Assembly: GCF_041428715.1 (NCBI RefSeq)
Contig: NZ_CP155572.1
DNA: 64,000 bases
Source: Sporomusa malonica
Lineage (GTDB): Bacteria; Bacillota; Negativicutes; Sporomusales; Sporomusaceae
Strand: one strand, 5' to 3'
A program made the translations under genes and the position numbers. The notes under the pieces were generated by a model that searched no databases, was not told the DNA's origin, and saw only the letters and a program-made list of their open reading frames with translations. Position 1 is the first letter of the stretch. Each line of letters begins with the position of its first letter. This document shows, piece after piece, positions 51,977 to 60,298 of this stretch.

Positions 51977-52013
51977 AAAATTGCCAGATTTATCTTTTAA
52001 TCTGGCAATTTTT
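51977..52013. terminator. Bidirectional hairpin between the small membrane gene and speE
   Basis: AAAAATTGCCAGATT-TATCTTTT-AATCTGGCAATTTTT: a perfect 15-base stem with A and T runs on both sides. It has no gene ending right before it on either strand, so it may belong to an unseen short transcript or be a leader hairpin of speE. Confidence 0.65.
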
Positions 52014-52092
52014 GTGATAGAATTTGTGATTGAACAAATTTTACAAATTAGGGGAAGCTATAGAGGAAAAATACGTCAGGGAGGATTTATAA

Positions 52093-52929
52093 ATGGAGTT
52101 ATGGTATACCGAATATCAAACTAAAAACTTGGGTCTGACTGCTCGGATAAAGGCAACGTTATATACCGGACAGTCGGAATTTCAGGAAGTAGCGGTAGTC
52201 GATTCTTATCAGTTCGGCCGGATGCTGGTGTTGGATGGTGTATTCCAGACCTCAATTTTTGATGAGTTTATCTATCATGAGATGATTGCCCATGTGCCGC
52301 TGTTTGCCCATCCTAATCCCCAAACCGTCCTAGTTATCGGTGGTGGAGATGGCGGGACGATTCGCGAGGTCGTTAAGCACCAGTCAGTTGAAGTGGCTGA
52401 GATGGTAGAGATAGACGGCCTGGTCGTTGATGTCAGCAAAAAATACCTGCCGGAAATTAGTGTGGCTTTAAATGAAAATCATCCTAAGCTGCGTCTTAAG
52501 ATCGGTGATGGCATTAAACATATGCAAGAAGTTGAGAATAAATATGATGTTATCATTGTTGATTGCTCTGACCCTATCGGCCCAGGGGAAGGATTATTTA
52601 GCCATGCATTTTATCAAGATGTCTACAAAGCTCTCAAGCCAGATGGCTTGTTTGTGCAACAGACTGAATCGCCGTTTTATCATCAGGAACTGATAAAGAG
52701 GCTCAAGCAGGACATTGCATCCTTATTCCCAGTCACTCGCCTTTATCTGGCAAATATCCCGCAGTACCCGAGCGGTCTGCACTGCTTCACCATAGGATCC
52801 AAGCAGTATGATCCGGTTACTGCCGATATAGCGCGGATTCCAGAAAATTTCGGTACACGCTATCATAATCGTGAGATTCAAAAAAGCTGTTTTGCACTAC
52901 CGAACTTTGTGCAAGAGCTAGTCAAATAG
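52093..52929 (+). CDS. speE: Spermidine (polyamine) synthase SpeE
   Basis: Transfers an aminopropyl group from decarboxylated SAM to putrescine. The protein has 278 residues, the Bacillus-type length. Motifs are MELWYTEYQTKNLG at the start, GRMLVLDGVFQTSIFDEFIYHEM near 43 (D-G-x-x-Q), VLVIGGGDGGTIREV near 82 (nucleotide-binding), and VIIVDCSDPIGPGEGLF near 154 with the catalytic Asp. No speA, speB or speD is adjacent. AGGGAGGA precedes the ATG. Confidence 0.95.
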   Translation: MELWYTEYQTKNLGLTARIKATLYTGQSEFQEVAVVDSYQFGRMLVLDGVFQTSIFDEFIYHEMIAHVPLFAHPNPQTVLVIGGGDGGTIREVVKHQSVEVAEMVEIDGLVVDVSKKYLPEISVALNENHPKLRLKIGDGIKHMQEVENKYDVIIVDCSDPIGPGEGLFSHAFYQDVYKALKPDGLFVQQTESPFYHQELIKRLKQDIASLFPVTRLYLANIPQYPSGLHCFTIGSKQYDPVTADIARIPENFGTRYHNREIQKSCFALPNFVQELVK

Positions 52930-52953
52930 GATAATTGTTGCAGAGAATGGAAA

Positions 52954-53040
52954 GCGAGACTGCCACACTGCGCTCGCAATGACAGGTGGGAAAGAGTCTT
53001 CCCATGATGGTCATTGCGAACGTATGTGAAGCAATCTCGC
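52954..53040. repeat. Long imperfect hairpin element (REP-like), also terminator-like
   Basis: GCGAGACTGCCACACTGCGCTCGCAATGA (52954-52982) pairs with TCATTGCGAACGTATGTGAAGCAATCTCGC (53011-53040), about 29 bases per arm, with an inner GGGAA/TTCCC stem in the loop, followed by TTTTTC. The arm words TTGCGA and GCAATCTCGC are like a family of intergenic repeats seen in many Firmicutes. It fills the gap between the convergent speE and aminopeptidase genes. Confidence 0.7.
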
Positions 53041-53058
53041 TTTTTCTTATGGCTATCT

Positions 53059-54171
53059 TTACATAAGATTTTCGGGATTCAACCCTTCAAGCTCAGGCAA
53101 AACAAACCGTCCGTCCTTACGAATCAGCTTGTCATCAAACCAGATTTCGCCACCACCGTACTCTGGGTTTTGGATGCAGACTAAATCCCAATGGATGGCT
53201 GATTTGTTGCCATTGAAGGCGACATCATAGGCATTACCTGGCGTGAAGTGGAAACTACCTTTGATTTTTTCATCAAATAAAGTATCTTTCATGGGCTTTT
53301 CAATATATGGATTGACACCTAGGGCGAATTCGCCAATATATCGAGCGCCTTCGTCAGTGTCAAATATCTTATTAATTTTTTCGTTGTCATTAGCTGTGGC
53401 TTTGATGATTTTACCATCTTTGAATTCAAGCCGAATATTTTCGTAGGTAAAGCCTTGATATACTGCCGGTGTATTATAGGCAAGGACGCCATTTACTGAA
53501 TCCCTAACAGGTGCGGTATATACCTCGCCGTCTGGTATGTTTCTGAGACCTGAGCATTTGACTGCCGGGATGCCTTTTATTGAAAATGCAAGCTCAGTAT
53601 TGGGTCCGGTAATTTTCACTTTGTCGGTTTTTTGCATAAGGTCGACTAAGGGATCCATGGCTTTGGCCATTTTGCCGTAATCAAGGTTGCACACATTGAA
53701 ATAGAAATCCTCAAATGCTTCAGTGCTAGTACTTGCCGATTGTGCCATAGAGGCGTTGGGCCAGCGTAGAATACACCACTTTGTTTTTGGGACACGTATG
53801 TCAAGATGCACAGGCTTGACCCATTCCTGCTGATAACTCTGCAGCTGAGAGGAGGGAACATCAGCCATTTCGGTAATGTTGAAACTGGCTCTGATGGCAA
53901 TATAAGCATTCATTTCCTTCATCCGGGCCTCTTCCCAGGAAGCTGCCAATTTAAGTTGTTCACTTGAGGATTTCAGGAGCAGAGCCCGCTGCAGTTGGCT
54001 GTTCTTTAGCTCAAGAAAGGGTATGGCACCGGCTGCATAAGTTTCATCCACAAGTGCCTTGGCTAAAGGCAGGGCATCATCAAACATTTCAATTAATATT
54101 TTTTCACCACGCGCAAGACTGGTTGAATACCCAATCAGGTTTTTGGCGAGAGTTTTAATTCTTGGATCCAA
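53059..54171 (-). CDS. M29-family (thermophilic-type) aminopeptidase
   Basis: Cytoplasmic metallo-aminopeptidase of 370 residues, usual for family M29 (AmpS/PepS). Recognisable parts are IPDGEVYTAPVRDSVNG near 222 (metal-binding Glu), DTDEGARYIGEFALGVNP near 275 (two Glu), FHFTPGNAYD near 315 (the His region) and SAIHWDLVCI near 332 (His and Asp). Family members remove N-terminal residues with two metal ions. Start TTG 54171 is supported by AAGGAGG 8 bases upstream. Confidence 0.92.
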   Translation of the reverse strand: MDPRIKTLAKNLIGYSTSLARGEKILIEMFDDALPLAKALVDETYAAGAIPFLELKNSQLQRALLLKSSSEQLKLAASWEEARMKEMNAYIAIRASFNITEMADVPSSQLQSYQQEWVKPVHLDIRVPKTKWCILRWPNASMAQSASTSTEAFEDFYFNVCNLDYGKMAKAMDPLVDLMQKTDKVKITGPNTELAFSIKGIPAVKCSGLRNIPDGEVYTAPVRDSVNGVLAYNTPAVYQGFTYENIRLEFKDGKIIKATANDNEKINKIFDTDEGARYIGEFALGVNPYIEKPMKDTLFDEKIKGSFHFTPGNAYDVAFNGNKSAIHWDLVCIQNPEYGGGEIWFDDKLIRKDGRFVLPELEGLNPENLM

Positions 54172-54309
54172 AAGTAATACCTCCTTAGATATGTTCTTTT
54201 ATAGTTATACTATCAGTATTTGATGTTTTAGCAAAAATATCCTTTGCTATCAGGCTTTGTTCGGTAATATAGGGCAACTAATTGACCATAAAAAAATACA
54301 TGCGGCTAC

Positions 54310-54338
54310 TTGCAATTTTATTTTACCTAGTATATAAT
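54310..54338 (+). promoter_or_regulatory. Promoter of the tRNA cluster
   Basis: TTGCAA at 54310-54315, a 17-base spacer and TATAAT at 54333-54338, 20 bases ahead of tRNA-Asn. Confidence 0.75.
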
Positions 54339-54357
54339 TCATAATGTTATGAGACAT

Positions 54358-54433
54358 TCCTCGATAGCTCAGTTGGTAGAGCAATCGGCTGTTAACCGAT
54401 CGGTCGTAGGTTCGAGTCCTACTCGAGGAGCCA
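54358..54433 (+). tRNA. tRNA-Asn (anticodon GTT)
   Basis: Cloverleaf read directly: acceptor TCCTCGA/TCGAGGA, D arm AGCTCAGTTGGTAGAGC, anticodon stem-loop ATCGGCTGTTAACCGAT with GTT, T arm GTAGGTTCGAGTCCTAC, discriminator G and encoded CCA at 54431-54433. Length 76. Confidence 0.97.
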
Positions 54434-54443
54434 TTTTACATTC

Positions 54444-54518
54444 GGCCCGTTGGTCAAGCGGTTAAGACACCGCCCTTTCACGGCGGTATCAAGGGTTCGA
54501 TTCCCTTACGGGTCACCA
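54444..54518 (+). tRNA. tRNA-Glu (anticodon TTC)
   Basis: Acceptor GGCCCGT/ACGGGTC, D arm GGTCAAGCGGTTAAGAC, anticodon stem-loop CCGCCCTTTCACGGCGG with TTC, T arm AAGGGTTCGATTCCCTT, discriminator A and CCA. Ten bases after tRNA-Asn. Confidence 0.97.
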
Positions 54519-54519
54519 T

Positions 54520-54672
54520 AAGCAGCGAACCAGGTTCTCACGAGCCGATAGGCGAAATGAGAACCTGAGTGAGTCGCTTACTTCCGAGCGGTAGTGATAA
54601 GCAGAGAGCCAGGTTTTTAGGAGCGAGAGAGACGCGAAAACCTGTGCGAATCGCTTAGTTCTGAGCGGTAGC
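54520..54672. repeat. Degenerate tandem repeat, period about 79, inside the tRNA cluster
   Basis: Copy 1 (54520-54598) and copy 2 (54599-54672) share AAGCAG-GA--CCAGGTT near the start, an inner hairpin (CAGGTTCTCA/TGAGAACCTG in copy 1, CAGGTTTT/AAAACCTG in copy 2), then TCGCTTA, T-C-GAGCGGTAG at the end. The arms differ by matching changes on both sides, so the stem is kept while the sequence drifts. Confidence 0.75.
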
Positions 54673-54698
54673 GAAGAACATCCTTATACTAGTTACAT

Positions 54699-54774
<76 letters not shown>

Positions 54775-54778
54775 TAAA

Positions 54779-54816
54779 CAAAAGAAGCTTTCAGCATAGT
54801 CTGAGGGCTTCTTTTG
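54779..54816 (+). terminator. Terminator of the tRNA cluster
   Basis: AAAAGAAGC-TT-TCAG-CATAGT-CTGA-GG-GCTTCTTTT: a nested stem followed by TTTGTTTG. Confidence 0.85.
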
Positions 54817-54914
54817 TTTGCTATTTGTGAAAAAAACATCAAAGCCCAATATAATTTAGCAGGAAAAGTCTGAATTTTGGCGAATTGTGTCAGAAAAAGG
54901 TGGTGAAGAAATTC

Positions 54915-56564
54915 ATGCTCTTGTCGCCGCGAAGCAAAAGTAAATCGGCTGCAGTTACCATTATTACAACACTGGTGGCTGTTGTTAGTGCTCTTATCAT
55001 TAACTACTTTCATTATCAGTACCGGAGTGTAATCGCCAGTGAAAAAGAAGGTCTTACAATCGCGGCAAATTATCTGGATATGTACTTTAATTCCCGTTTG
55101 ACTGGGCTTAAATTTTTAGCAGCAAGCAATAGTGTAAAAAAACTTGATATTGATAAGGCCAGGCATGAATTATATATTGCCAGCAATGTGCTTGGTTTTC
55201 GCAATCTTGTGTTATATGATCCGCAGGGTAAGGAAATTATTGGTTTGTTAACAACTCCGGCCAATAGTTACAATCGAAATAACGTACTAATTAATGATAA
55301 AAGCTTTCAAACGGCACTTGAAGGCAGGAGTGTTGTTTCTGATATTATAATAGAAGAAAATATTGCAGACGCCTATGTTAGCTTGAGGGTGCCTGTTCTT
55401 GATGATAAGGGCAATGTTGCGGCAATACTATCGGCTCGTGTACCTACTAGTGATATTGCAGCTGGTGTCCCACGTGACTACATACGTGAACGAGGATATG
55501 TTTTCATCATGGACAGTAATGGTAATATTGTTGATCACCCTAGGCTGGTAGACGTTTATAACGAGCATTCCGTGTTTAAAGAACAGATAAGCAATATGTT
55601 GTCTGATAAAGCGGGAGCTGTTGTTATCAAGTCTTTCTTGGATAATGTGGATAAACTGTTCATTTATACAGACACTGTCTATAACAACTGGCGAGTAGTT
55701 GTGGCTGTTCCAGTTAATATTGTATATGGTAGAGTGCTTGTTAAATCGCTAGATGAAGGTGGCAATATACTTTTCTTTATACTGTGCCTTGCGCTAGTAT
55801 ATGGTGTATGGCGGCAGAATCGTCAGCATGAGCACGAACGGGAGCAGCTCAGGCTGGAACGTATGACATGTGTGAATCAACTGGCTGCCGGTATTGCCCA
55901 TGAAATCAGAAACCCTCTTACATCGATAAAAGGCTTTATTCAGCTCATGGCTCGCCGGAATGATAGACCGCCGCGTCCTGAGCATTTAGAGATCATTGTA
56001 GCCGAAATAGGCCGGATAGACAATCTGATTAGCGAGTTTCAGATGTTAGCACGGCCGCCTAAAGAGCCGGTTTTTGAAAAAGTCAACATGTGTAAGCTGC
56101 TGCAGGATATTGCTTTTCTTATGGAAGGGCAATTGCATGATAAACATGCAGAGTTAGACATAAAACTACCAACATTAGGATGCGTTGCTTTTGGCGATGT
56201 ATCTCAGCTTAAGCAAGTATTTATTAATTTGCTGAAAAATGCCGTAGAAGCAGTGCCTGACAAGGGGAAGGTTGTGGTCGCCATTGGCAGACAACAGGGT
56301 ATGATGGCGATAACAGTCGAGGACAATGGCAATGGAATTCCCCAGGAAATAATTGATAAGTTGGGTACACCTTTTTTTACGACCAAGGAAAATGGCACAG
56401 GTCTGGGATTGTCGGTATGTTATAGCATTGTTCAGAGCCATGGCGGCAAAATATCCGTATCCAGCCAAACCAGTCAAGGAACTACTTTTACTGTATTGCT
56501 GCCAGCTGCAGTAGATGATAGCGTGTTACCTACAGTAGATCATCAATGCACTTTCAGTGTATAA
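54915..56564 (+). CDS. Cache-domain histidine kinase, sporulation-kinase-like
   Basis: Orphan membrane kinase of 549 residues. TM1 is at about 12-32, an extracytoplasmic double-Cache domain at about 40-275 (LTIAANYLDMYF, NVLINDKSFQTALEG, YVFIMDSNGNIVDHPR), and TM2 at about 285-305. The H-box has His329 in GIAHEIRNPLTSIKGFIQLM, then the ATP lid DNGNGIPQE and NGTGLGLSVCYSI. ATG 54915 is preferred for GGTGGTG at 54899-54905; the TTG at 54885 lacks a site. This H-box is the KinA/NtrB form. The ligand is probably a small organic molecule, as usual for Cache domains. Confidence 0.88.
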   Translation: MLLSPRSKSKSAAVTIITTLVAVVSALIINYFHYQYRSVIASEKEGLTIAANYLDMYFNSRLTGLKFLAASNSVKKLDIDKARHELYIASNVLGFRNLVLYDPQGKEIIGLLTTPANSYNRNNVLINDKSFQTALEGRSVVSDIIIEENIADAYVSLRVPVLDDKGNVAAILSARVPTSDIAAGVPRDYIRERGYVFIMDSNGNIVDHPRLVDVYNEHSVFKEQISNMLSDKAGAVVIKSFLDNVDKLFIYTDTVYNNWRVVVAVPVNIVYGRVLVKSLDEGGNILFFILCLALVYGVWRQNRQHEHEREQLRLERMTCVNQLAAGIAHEIRNPLTSIKGFIQLMARRNDRPPRPEHLEIIVAEIGRIDNLISEFQMLARPPKEPVFEKVNMCKLLQDIAFLMEGQLHDKHAELDIKLPTLGCVAFGDVSQLKQVFINLLKNAVEAVPDKGKVVVAIGRQQGMMAITVEDNGNGIPQEIIDKLGTPFFTTKENGTGLGLSVCYSIVQSHGGKISVSSQTSQGTTFTVLLPAAVDDSVLPTVDHQCTFSV

Positions 56565-56666
56565 TAATGGATACATATCTAAAATAAGGTGGCGACAGCC
56601 AAATGGAGCAGGGAGTTTCCAAGCAAAAGCAAATAATTGGCGGTATGACGTGTGGAGTGAGCAGGT

Positions 56667-57683
56667 TTGCAATATGAACGGCTAAAAGTAACCATTGCTG
56701 CTTTCTTGCTTATCCAGATGATTGGCGTTACTGGGTATATGCTGATTGAGGACCTGTCATTTATTGATGCGTTATATTTTACTGTTGTCACTGTTGCTAC
56801 AGTTGGATACGGCGATATCATACCCAAGACGCCTGTTGGCCGTTTGTTTACAATGGGGCTAATCATAAGCGGTGTGGGGATGGCTTATTATACTTTTATG
56901 CTGATTATTAGTGCGCTTATTGAAGGGCAGCTTAAGAATGTGTGGGGGAGGCGGAGTATGAACCGGCGGATTGCTGCTATGAATAATCATATTATTGTGT
57001 GTGGCGCAGGCCGGGTCGGGGCCAATACCATTGAGCGGCTGCTGCATGAAAAAGAGAATTACGTTGTGATAGATCGAGATCAGCAAATTGTTGATGCATT
57101 AATGGAGCAGCGAATCCCTGCAGTGCATGGAGATGCTACCTTTGATGAAATATTACTGGCAGCAGGTGTTGCCAGGGCAAAGGGGATTATCACTGCATTA
57201 TCGCATGACGCTGATAATGTGTACGTTACACTGACTGCTAAGAGTATGAATCCGGATATTACTATTGTAGCCAGAGCCGAACGCCCAGAAGCAGCAGAAA
57301 AGCTTAAACGGGCTGGGGCAAATACAATCATCTTTCCATCGGTTATGGGAGGACGGCAGTTGGCAGCCTCCATGACTAAGCCAGTTGTTTCCGATTTGGT
57401 GGAAAACGTATTTTATAATCAGGAAATCCATGTCGACATAGCGCAAATTACGGTTAGGCCTGCCTCACCGCTGGTTGGCAAAACGCTGGTCCAAAGCGCC
57501 ATCAAGGAACAGTATGATTCAATCATTGTGGCGATTAAGCGGGGGGAAACGCTGCTTAACAACCCTCGGGCCCAAGAAGTCATTCAGTCAGGCGACATTA
57601 TGATTTTACTCGGGCAGCGTGATCACTTATATGAACTTAACAGGGTGGCTTCGCTAGAATTTGGGCTGGAGCGTGACTTTTAA
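56667..57683 (+). CDS. Potassium channel with TrkA/RCK domains
   Basis: Protein of 338 residues. Two helices enclose a pore loop with the selectivity filter T-V-G-Y-G-D at about 45-50. The RCK/TrkA_N Rossmann domain begins at IIVCGAGRVGANTIERLL near 110 (GxGxxG), with the VVIDRD acidic end of strand 2. A TrkA_C domain lies at about 255-330 (VRPASPLVGKTL, MILLGQRDHLYEL). The layout is that of MthK/YugO-type channels, gated by nucleotide or cation. Start TTG 56667 has GGAGTGAG upstream. The stop overlaps the niaR ATG by one base. Confidence 0.92.
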   Translation: MQYERLKVTIAAFLLIQMIGVTGYMLIEDLSFIDALYFTVVTVATVGYGDIIPKTPVGRLFTMGLIISGVGMAYYTFMLIISALIEGQLKNVWGRRSMNRRIAAMNNHIIVCGAGRVGANTIERLLHEKENYVVIDRDQQIVDALMEQRIPAVHGDATFDEILLAAGVARAKGIITALSHDADNVYVTLTAKSMNPDITIVARAERPEAAEKLKRAGANTIIFPSVMGGRQLAASMTKPVVSDLVENVFYNQEIHVDIAQITVRPASPLVGKTLVQSAIKEQYDSIIVAIKRGETLLNNPRAQEVIQSGDIMILLGQRDHLYELNRVASLEFGLERDF

Positions 57684-58198
57684 TGGAAGCAAAAGAACGG
57701 CGTGAACAGATTGTCAGAGCGCTTAAATGTGTCGGACAACCGCTGACCGGCACCGCATTGGCTAAAGAGCTGGGGGTAAGCCGGCAGGTAATTGTCGGTG
57801 ACATTGCTATTTTGCGAGCGGCAGGTGTCGATATTTGTGCCACGCCGCAAGGATATATCATTTTGCCGGTATCAGCAACCACTGCAGTTACAGCCAGATT
57901 TGCCTGTCGTCATGGCGTTGAACTTATGGAAGATGAGCTTGCGGCTATTGTTGATAATGGCGGACGAGTACTTGATGTCAGTGTTGATCACCCCGTGTAT
58001 GGAGAGATTAAGGCTAACCTAATGTTAGCTTCCCGGCGTGACTTGACCGAGTTTTTGCATAAGTCAGCCGAGAGTGGCGCAGCACCACTGTCACTTATTA
58101 CCGGCGGCGTGCATCTGCATACAGTCGAAGCTCCTTCAAAAGATGTCCTGCAAAAAATCGCCATTGAGCTTAAGATGCTGGGGATATTGCTGGACTAA
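57683..58198 (+). CDS. niaR: Niacin-responsive repressor NiaR
   Basis: Transcription repressor of NAD biosynthesis and niacin uptake in Firmicutes (formerly YrxA). The protein has 171 residues. The N-terminal HTH_11 domain (about 5-60) contains LTGTALAKELGVSRQVIVGDI. The 3H domain (about 75-170) shows the three defining His segments: FACRHGVELME, VDHPVYGEI and GGVHLHT. It is coupled by a one-base overlap to the potassium-channel gene. A NiaP-like transporter gene lies 3.5 kb downstream and is the probable target. Its 3' end overlaps the convergent kinase gene by 29 bases. Confidence 0.93.
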   Translation: MEAKERREQIVRALKCVGQPLTGTALAKELGVSRQVIVGDIAILRAAGVDICATPQGYIILPVSATTAVTARFACRHGVELMEDELAAIVDNGGRVLDVSVDHPVYGEIKANLMLASRRDLTEFLHKSAESGAAPLSLITGGVHLHTVEAPSKDVLQKIAIELKMLGILLD

Positions 58199-60137
58199 TC
58201 TTAAACCTGACAAAGAACGTCGTTCCTCTAGCTCCTGTTGTCACATCAATACCTGCCTGATGCCTGTCGGCAATGCTATAACACACAGGTAAACCAAGGC
58301 CGGTTCCGGTTTCTTTGGTGGTCAGAAATGGTGTGCCAAGTTGTTTTAGGACCTCTGGCGCTATTCCTGAACCCTCATCAGTTACAGATAGTACAACTGA
58401 TACATTGGTAGCATCATAAAATGACCGGATATAAACAACTCCGCCAGCCGGACTGGCTTCAAGGGCATTCCGTACCAGATTAAGCAGTAATTGGCGAATC
58501 TCCTTTTCATCAAGGGCAAGGTCAGGAATATTGCTTAAGTCAGCAATAATATCTTTGTTTCCAGCAGCAGCATCGGCCTTCATCAGCGGTAGCATAGTAT
58601 TGATGATATCATTAATACAGGTGGATTTTAAGTGAATGAGTTTGTTGTTAGCCAGCGATAGAAATTCGGTAATGATGTCGTTAGCCCGATCTAACTCATC
58701 AGTCATAATCTTAAAATATTCGTTATAGCTGGCTAAGGCCGGCTTTTTTGCTAATAGTTGTAGAAATCCACGTACTGTAGTCATAGGATTTCTTACCTCA
58801 TGCCCAATACTGGCAGCCATTTGGCCGACAAGATTAAGCCGGTCAAGCCGTGACAGCTGAAGCTCTAGTTGGCGACGTTCGGTAACATCATAAACCGATG
58901 CCAGTAAGCAAGGCTGATCGTCATACTCGACAAGCTCGGCATATATTTGGCTGACCCGAATATCACCCGTTTTAGTGATGTATTCAAATTCGAAATCACG
59001 CACAGATTTTTCACGGTAAACCAGCCGAATTAATCGTTCTCTTTCGCGTGGGTAACGCCATAGGGCATGCTCAACTCCAGGCTGGTTAATGATTTCTTGC
59101 CGGCTGTAACCGGAGTGATTAATGAAACTCTCATTAATGTGAATAAAGCGACCAGCAGTCAGACTGTAGAGCGATAGCGGCATAGGGCTGCTATTAAAAA
59201 TCTTATTAAAAGTACACTCTGAAGATAGTAACGCCTGTTTTGCTCGAAATAGGTCGGTGATATCGCTAACGATTGCCACTGTACCTGTCTGGCCTTGCGG
59301 TAATTTAAGTGGAGCTAAGCTTAGAGAGTATATCAGTTCATCGCCGCTATGGGGTATCCTAAGAATTGATGATGAGTGTTCATGGTGAATAAAGGCTCGG
59401 TGCAGTGCCCTATCTTCTTCTGGGGATTCAAGTAATTTTGTGAGGAGAAGACTGTCTTTGGTAAAACTGTCGCTGGCAAGCACCGGTTTCCTATTTGCAT
59501 CAAACACAACAATAGCAAACGGGCTGGAATTAAGCAGGCACTCGACAAGCTCAGCACGGCTGAATTTGTCATAGATAAGGCGGTAAAAATTAAAACAGGC
59601 CCATACGCCAAGCGGAGTAAAAATAAGGAGCGGCAGTAGGGCTGTCTGGACTACCCGAATAGAACCGGTATAATACAAGGCGGCTCCTGTCAATATAACA
59701 AGATAGATAAGCGCCATAAGAACTCCGAGTTTAAGCAAATGCAGTTGAGTGTAATGGCTTATCTTCGGCTTGTACAGACGTAGCAGATAGCCGAAAGCGG
59801 CAAAAACATAAAGGCAGATGATACCGCCTAGAACGCCGCATCCACCCAAATGCCAACGGAATAATGCACCAATGCTGGCAGTAATTATTGCAGTAAGCGG
59901 GCCGCCAATATATCCGGACAGCGTAAGAATAATATGCCGGAAGTCGACGATCGAACCACTTGTGATAAAGATACCTTCGCGCATAACAAGAACTGAACAT
60001 ATTCCGAATATAACACCCCAGACAATTGAGGTATAGCTCCTGGGAAGGGTAAGGATCAAACAACTACCAAGAGCTGACAATGCCAGTGTAGTAAAAGTAT
60101 TGGATGCAAATAAAACGGTTTGTTCCCAGAAATTCAT
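58170..60137 (-). CDS. 5TM-LYT/PAS sensor histidine kinase, sporulation-kinase-like
   Basis: Orphan kinase of 655 residues. The N-terminus has five to six membrane helices of the LytS type (5TM-5TMR_LYT), with SIVDFRHIILTLSGYIGGPLTA near 60 (key D-x-R-H and G-x-x-G-G-P) and FRWHLGGCG near 90. Two PAS-like domains follow at about 205-310 and 315-430 (HINESFINHSGYSRQEI). The H-box has His446 in SIGHEVRNPMTTVRGFLQLL and the ATP lid has DEGSGIAPE and TGTGLGLPVCYSI. ATG 60137 is preferred for AAGGGGTG upstream over the TTG at 60155. Third kinase of this H-box type in the window. Confidence 0.88.
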   Translation of the reverse strand: MNFWEQTVLFASNTFTTLALSALGSCLILTLPRSYTSIVWGVIFGICSVLVMREGIFITSGSIVDFRHIILTLSGYIGGPLTAIITASIGALFRWHLGGCGVLGGIICLYVFAAFGYLLRLYKPKISHYTQLHLLKLGVLMALIYLVILTGAALYYTGSIRVVQTALLPLLIFTPLGVWACFNFYRLIYDKFSRAELVECLLNSSPFAIVVFDANRKPVLASDSFTKDSLLLTKLLESPEEDRALHRAFIHHEHSSSILRIPHSGDELIYSLSLAPLKLPQGQTGTVAIVSDITDLFRAKQALLSSECTFNKIFNSSPMPLSLYSLTAGRFIHINESFINHSGYSRQEIINQPGVEHALWRYPRERERLIRLVYREKSVRDFEFEYITKTGDIRVSQIYAELVEYDDQPCLLASVYDVTERRQLELQLSRLDRLNLVGQMAASIGHEVRNPMTTVRGFLQLLAKKPALASYNEYFKIMTDELDRANDIITEFLSLANNKLIHLKSTCINDIINTMLPLMKADAAAGNKDIIADLSNIPDLALDEKEIRQLLLNLVRNALEASPAGGVVYIRSFYDATNVSVVLSVTDEGSGIAPEVLKQLGTPFLTTKETGTGLGLPVCYSIADRHQAGIDVTTGARGTTFFVRFKISPAISPAS

Positions 60138-60250
60138 TAGTACACCCCTTGCCAATTAATGCAAATAATTATAATATTTGACAATATATATTAACTTACC
60201 TGCCATGTTTTTTAATAAAAACAAAACAATATTGGGAAAAAATGCAAAAT

Positions 60251-60288
60251 AGAAGAAGCTGCCGGTTTGTTTACCGACAGCTTCTTCT
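60251..60288. terminator. Terminator of the Fsr-like MFS gene
   Basis: AGAAGAAGCTG-CCGGT-TTGTTT-ACCG-ACAGCTTCTTCT (one wobble or bulge) between the convergent-oriented ends. On the minus strand it is followed by a T-rich ATTTTGCATTTTTT, so it serves the MFS gene. Confidence 0.85.
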
Positions 60289-60298
60289 CTGCGTTTTT

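Noticed and set aside
56603..56677. 24-codon frame with AAGGTGG upstream, overlapping the potassium-channel start
   Set aside because: It could be a coupling leader peptide, but the encoded sequence has no recognisable features and length alone allows chance.
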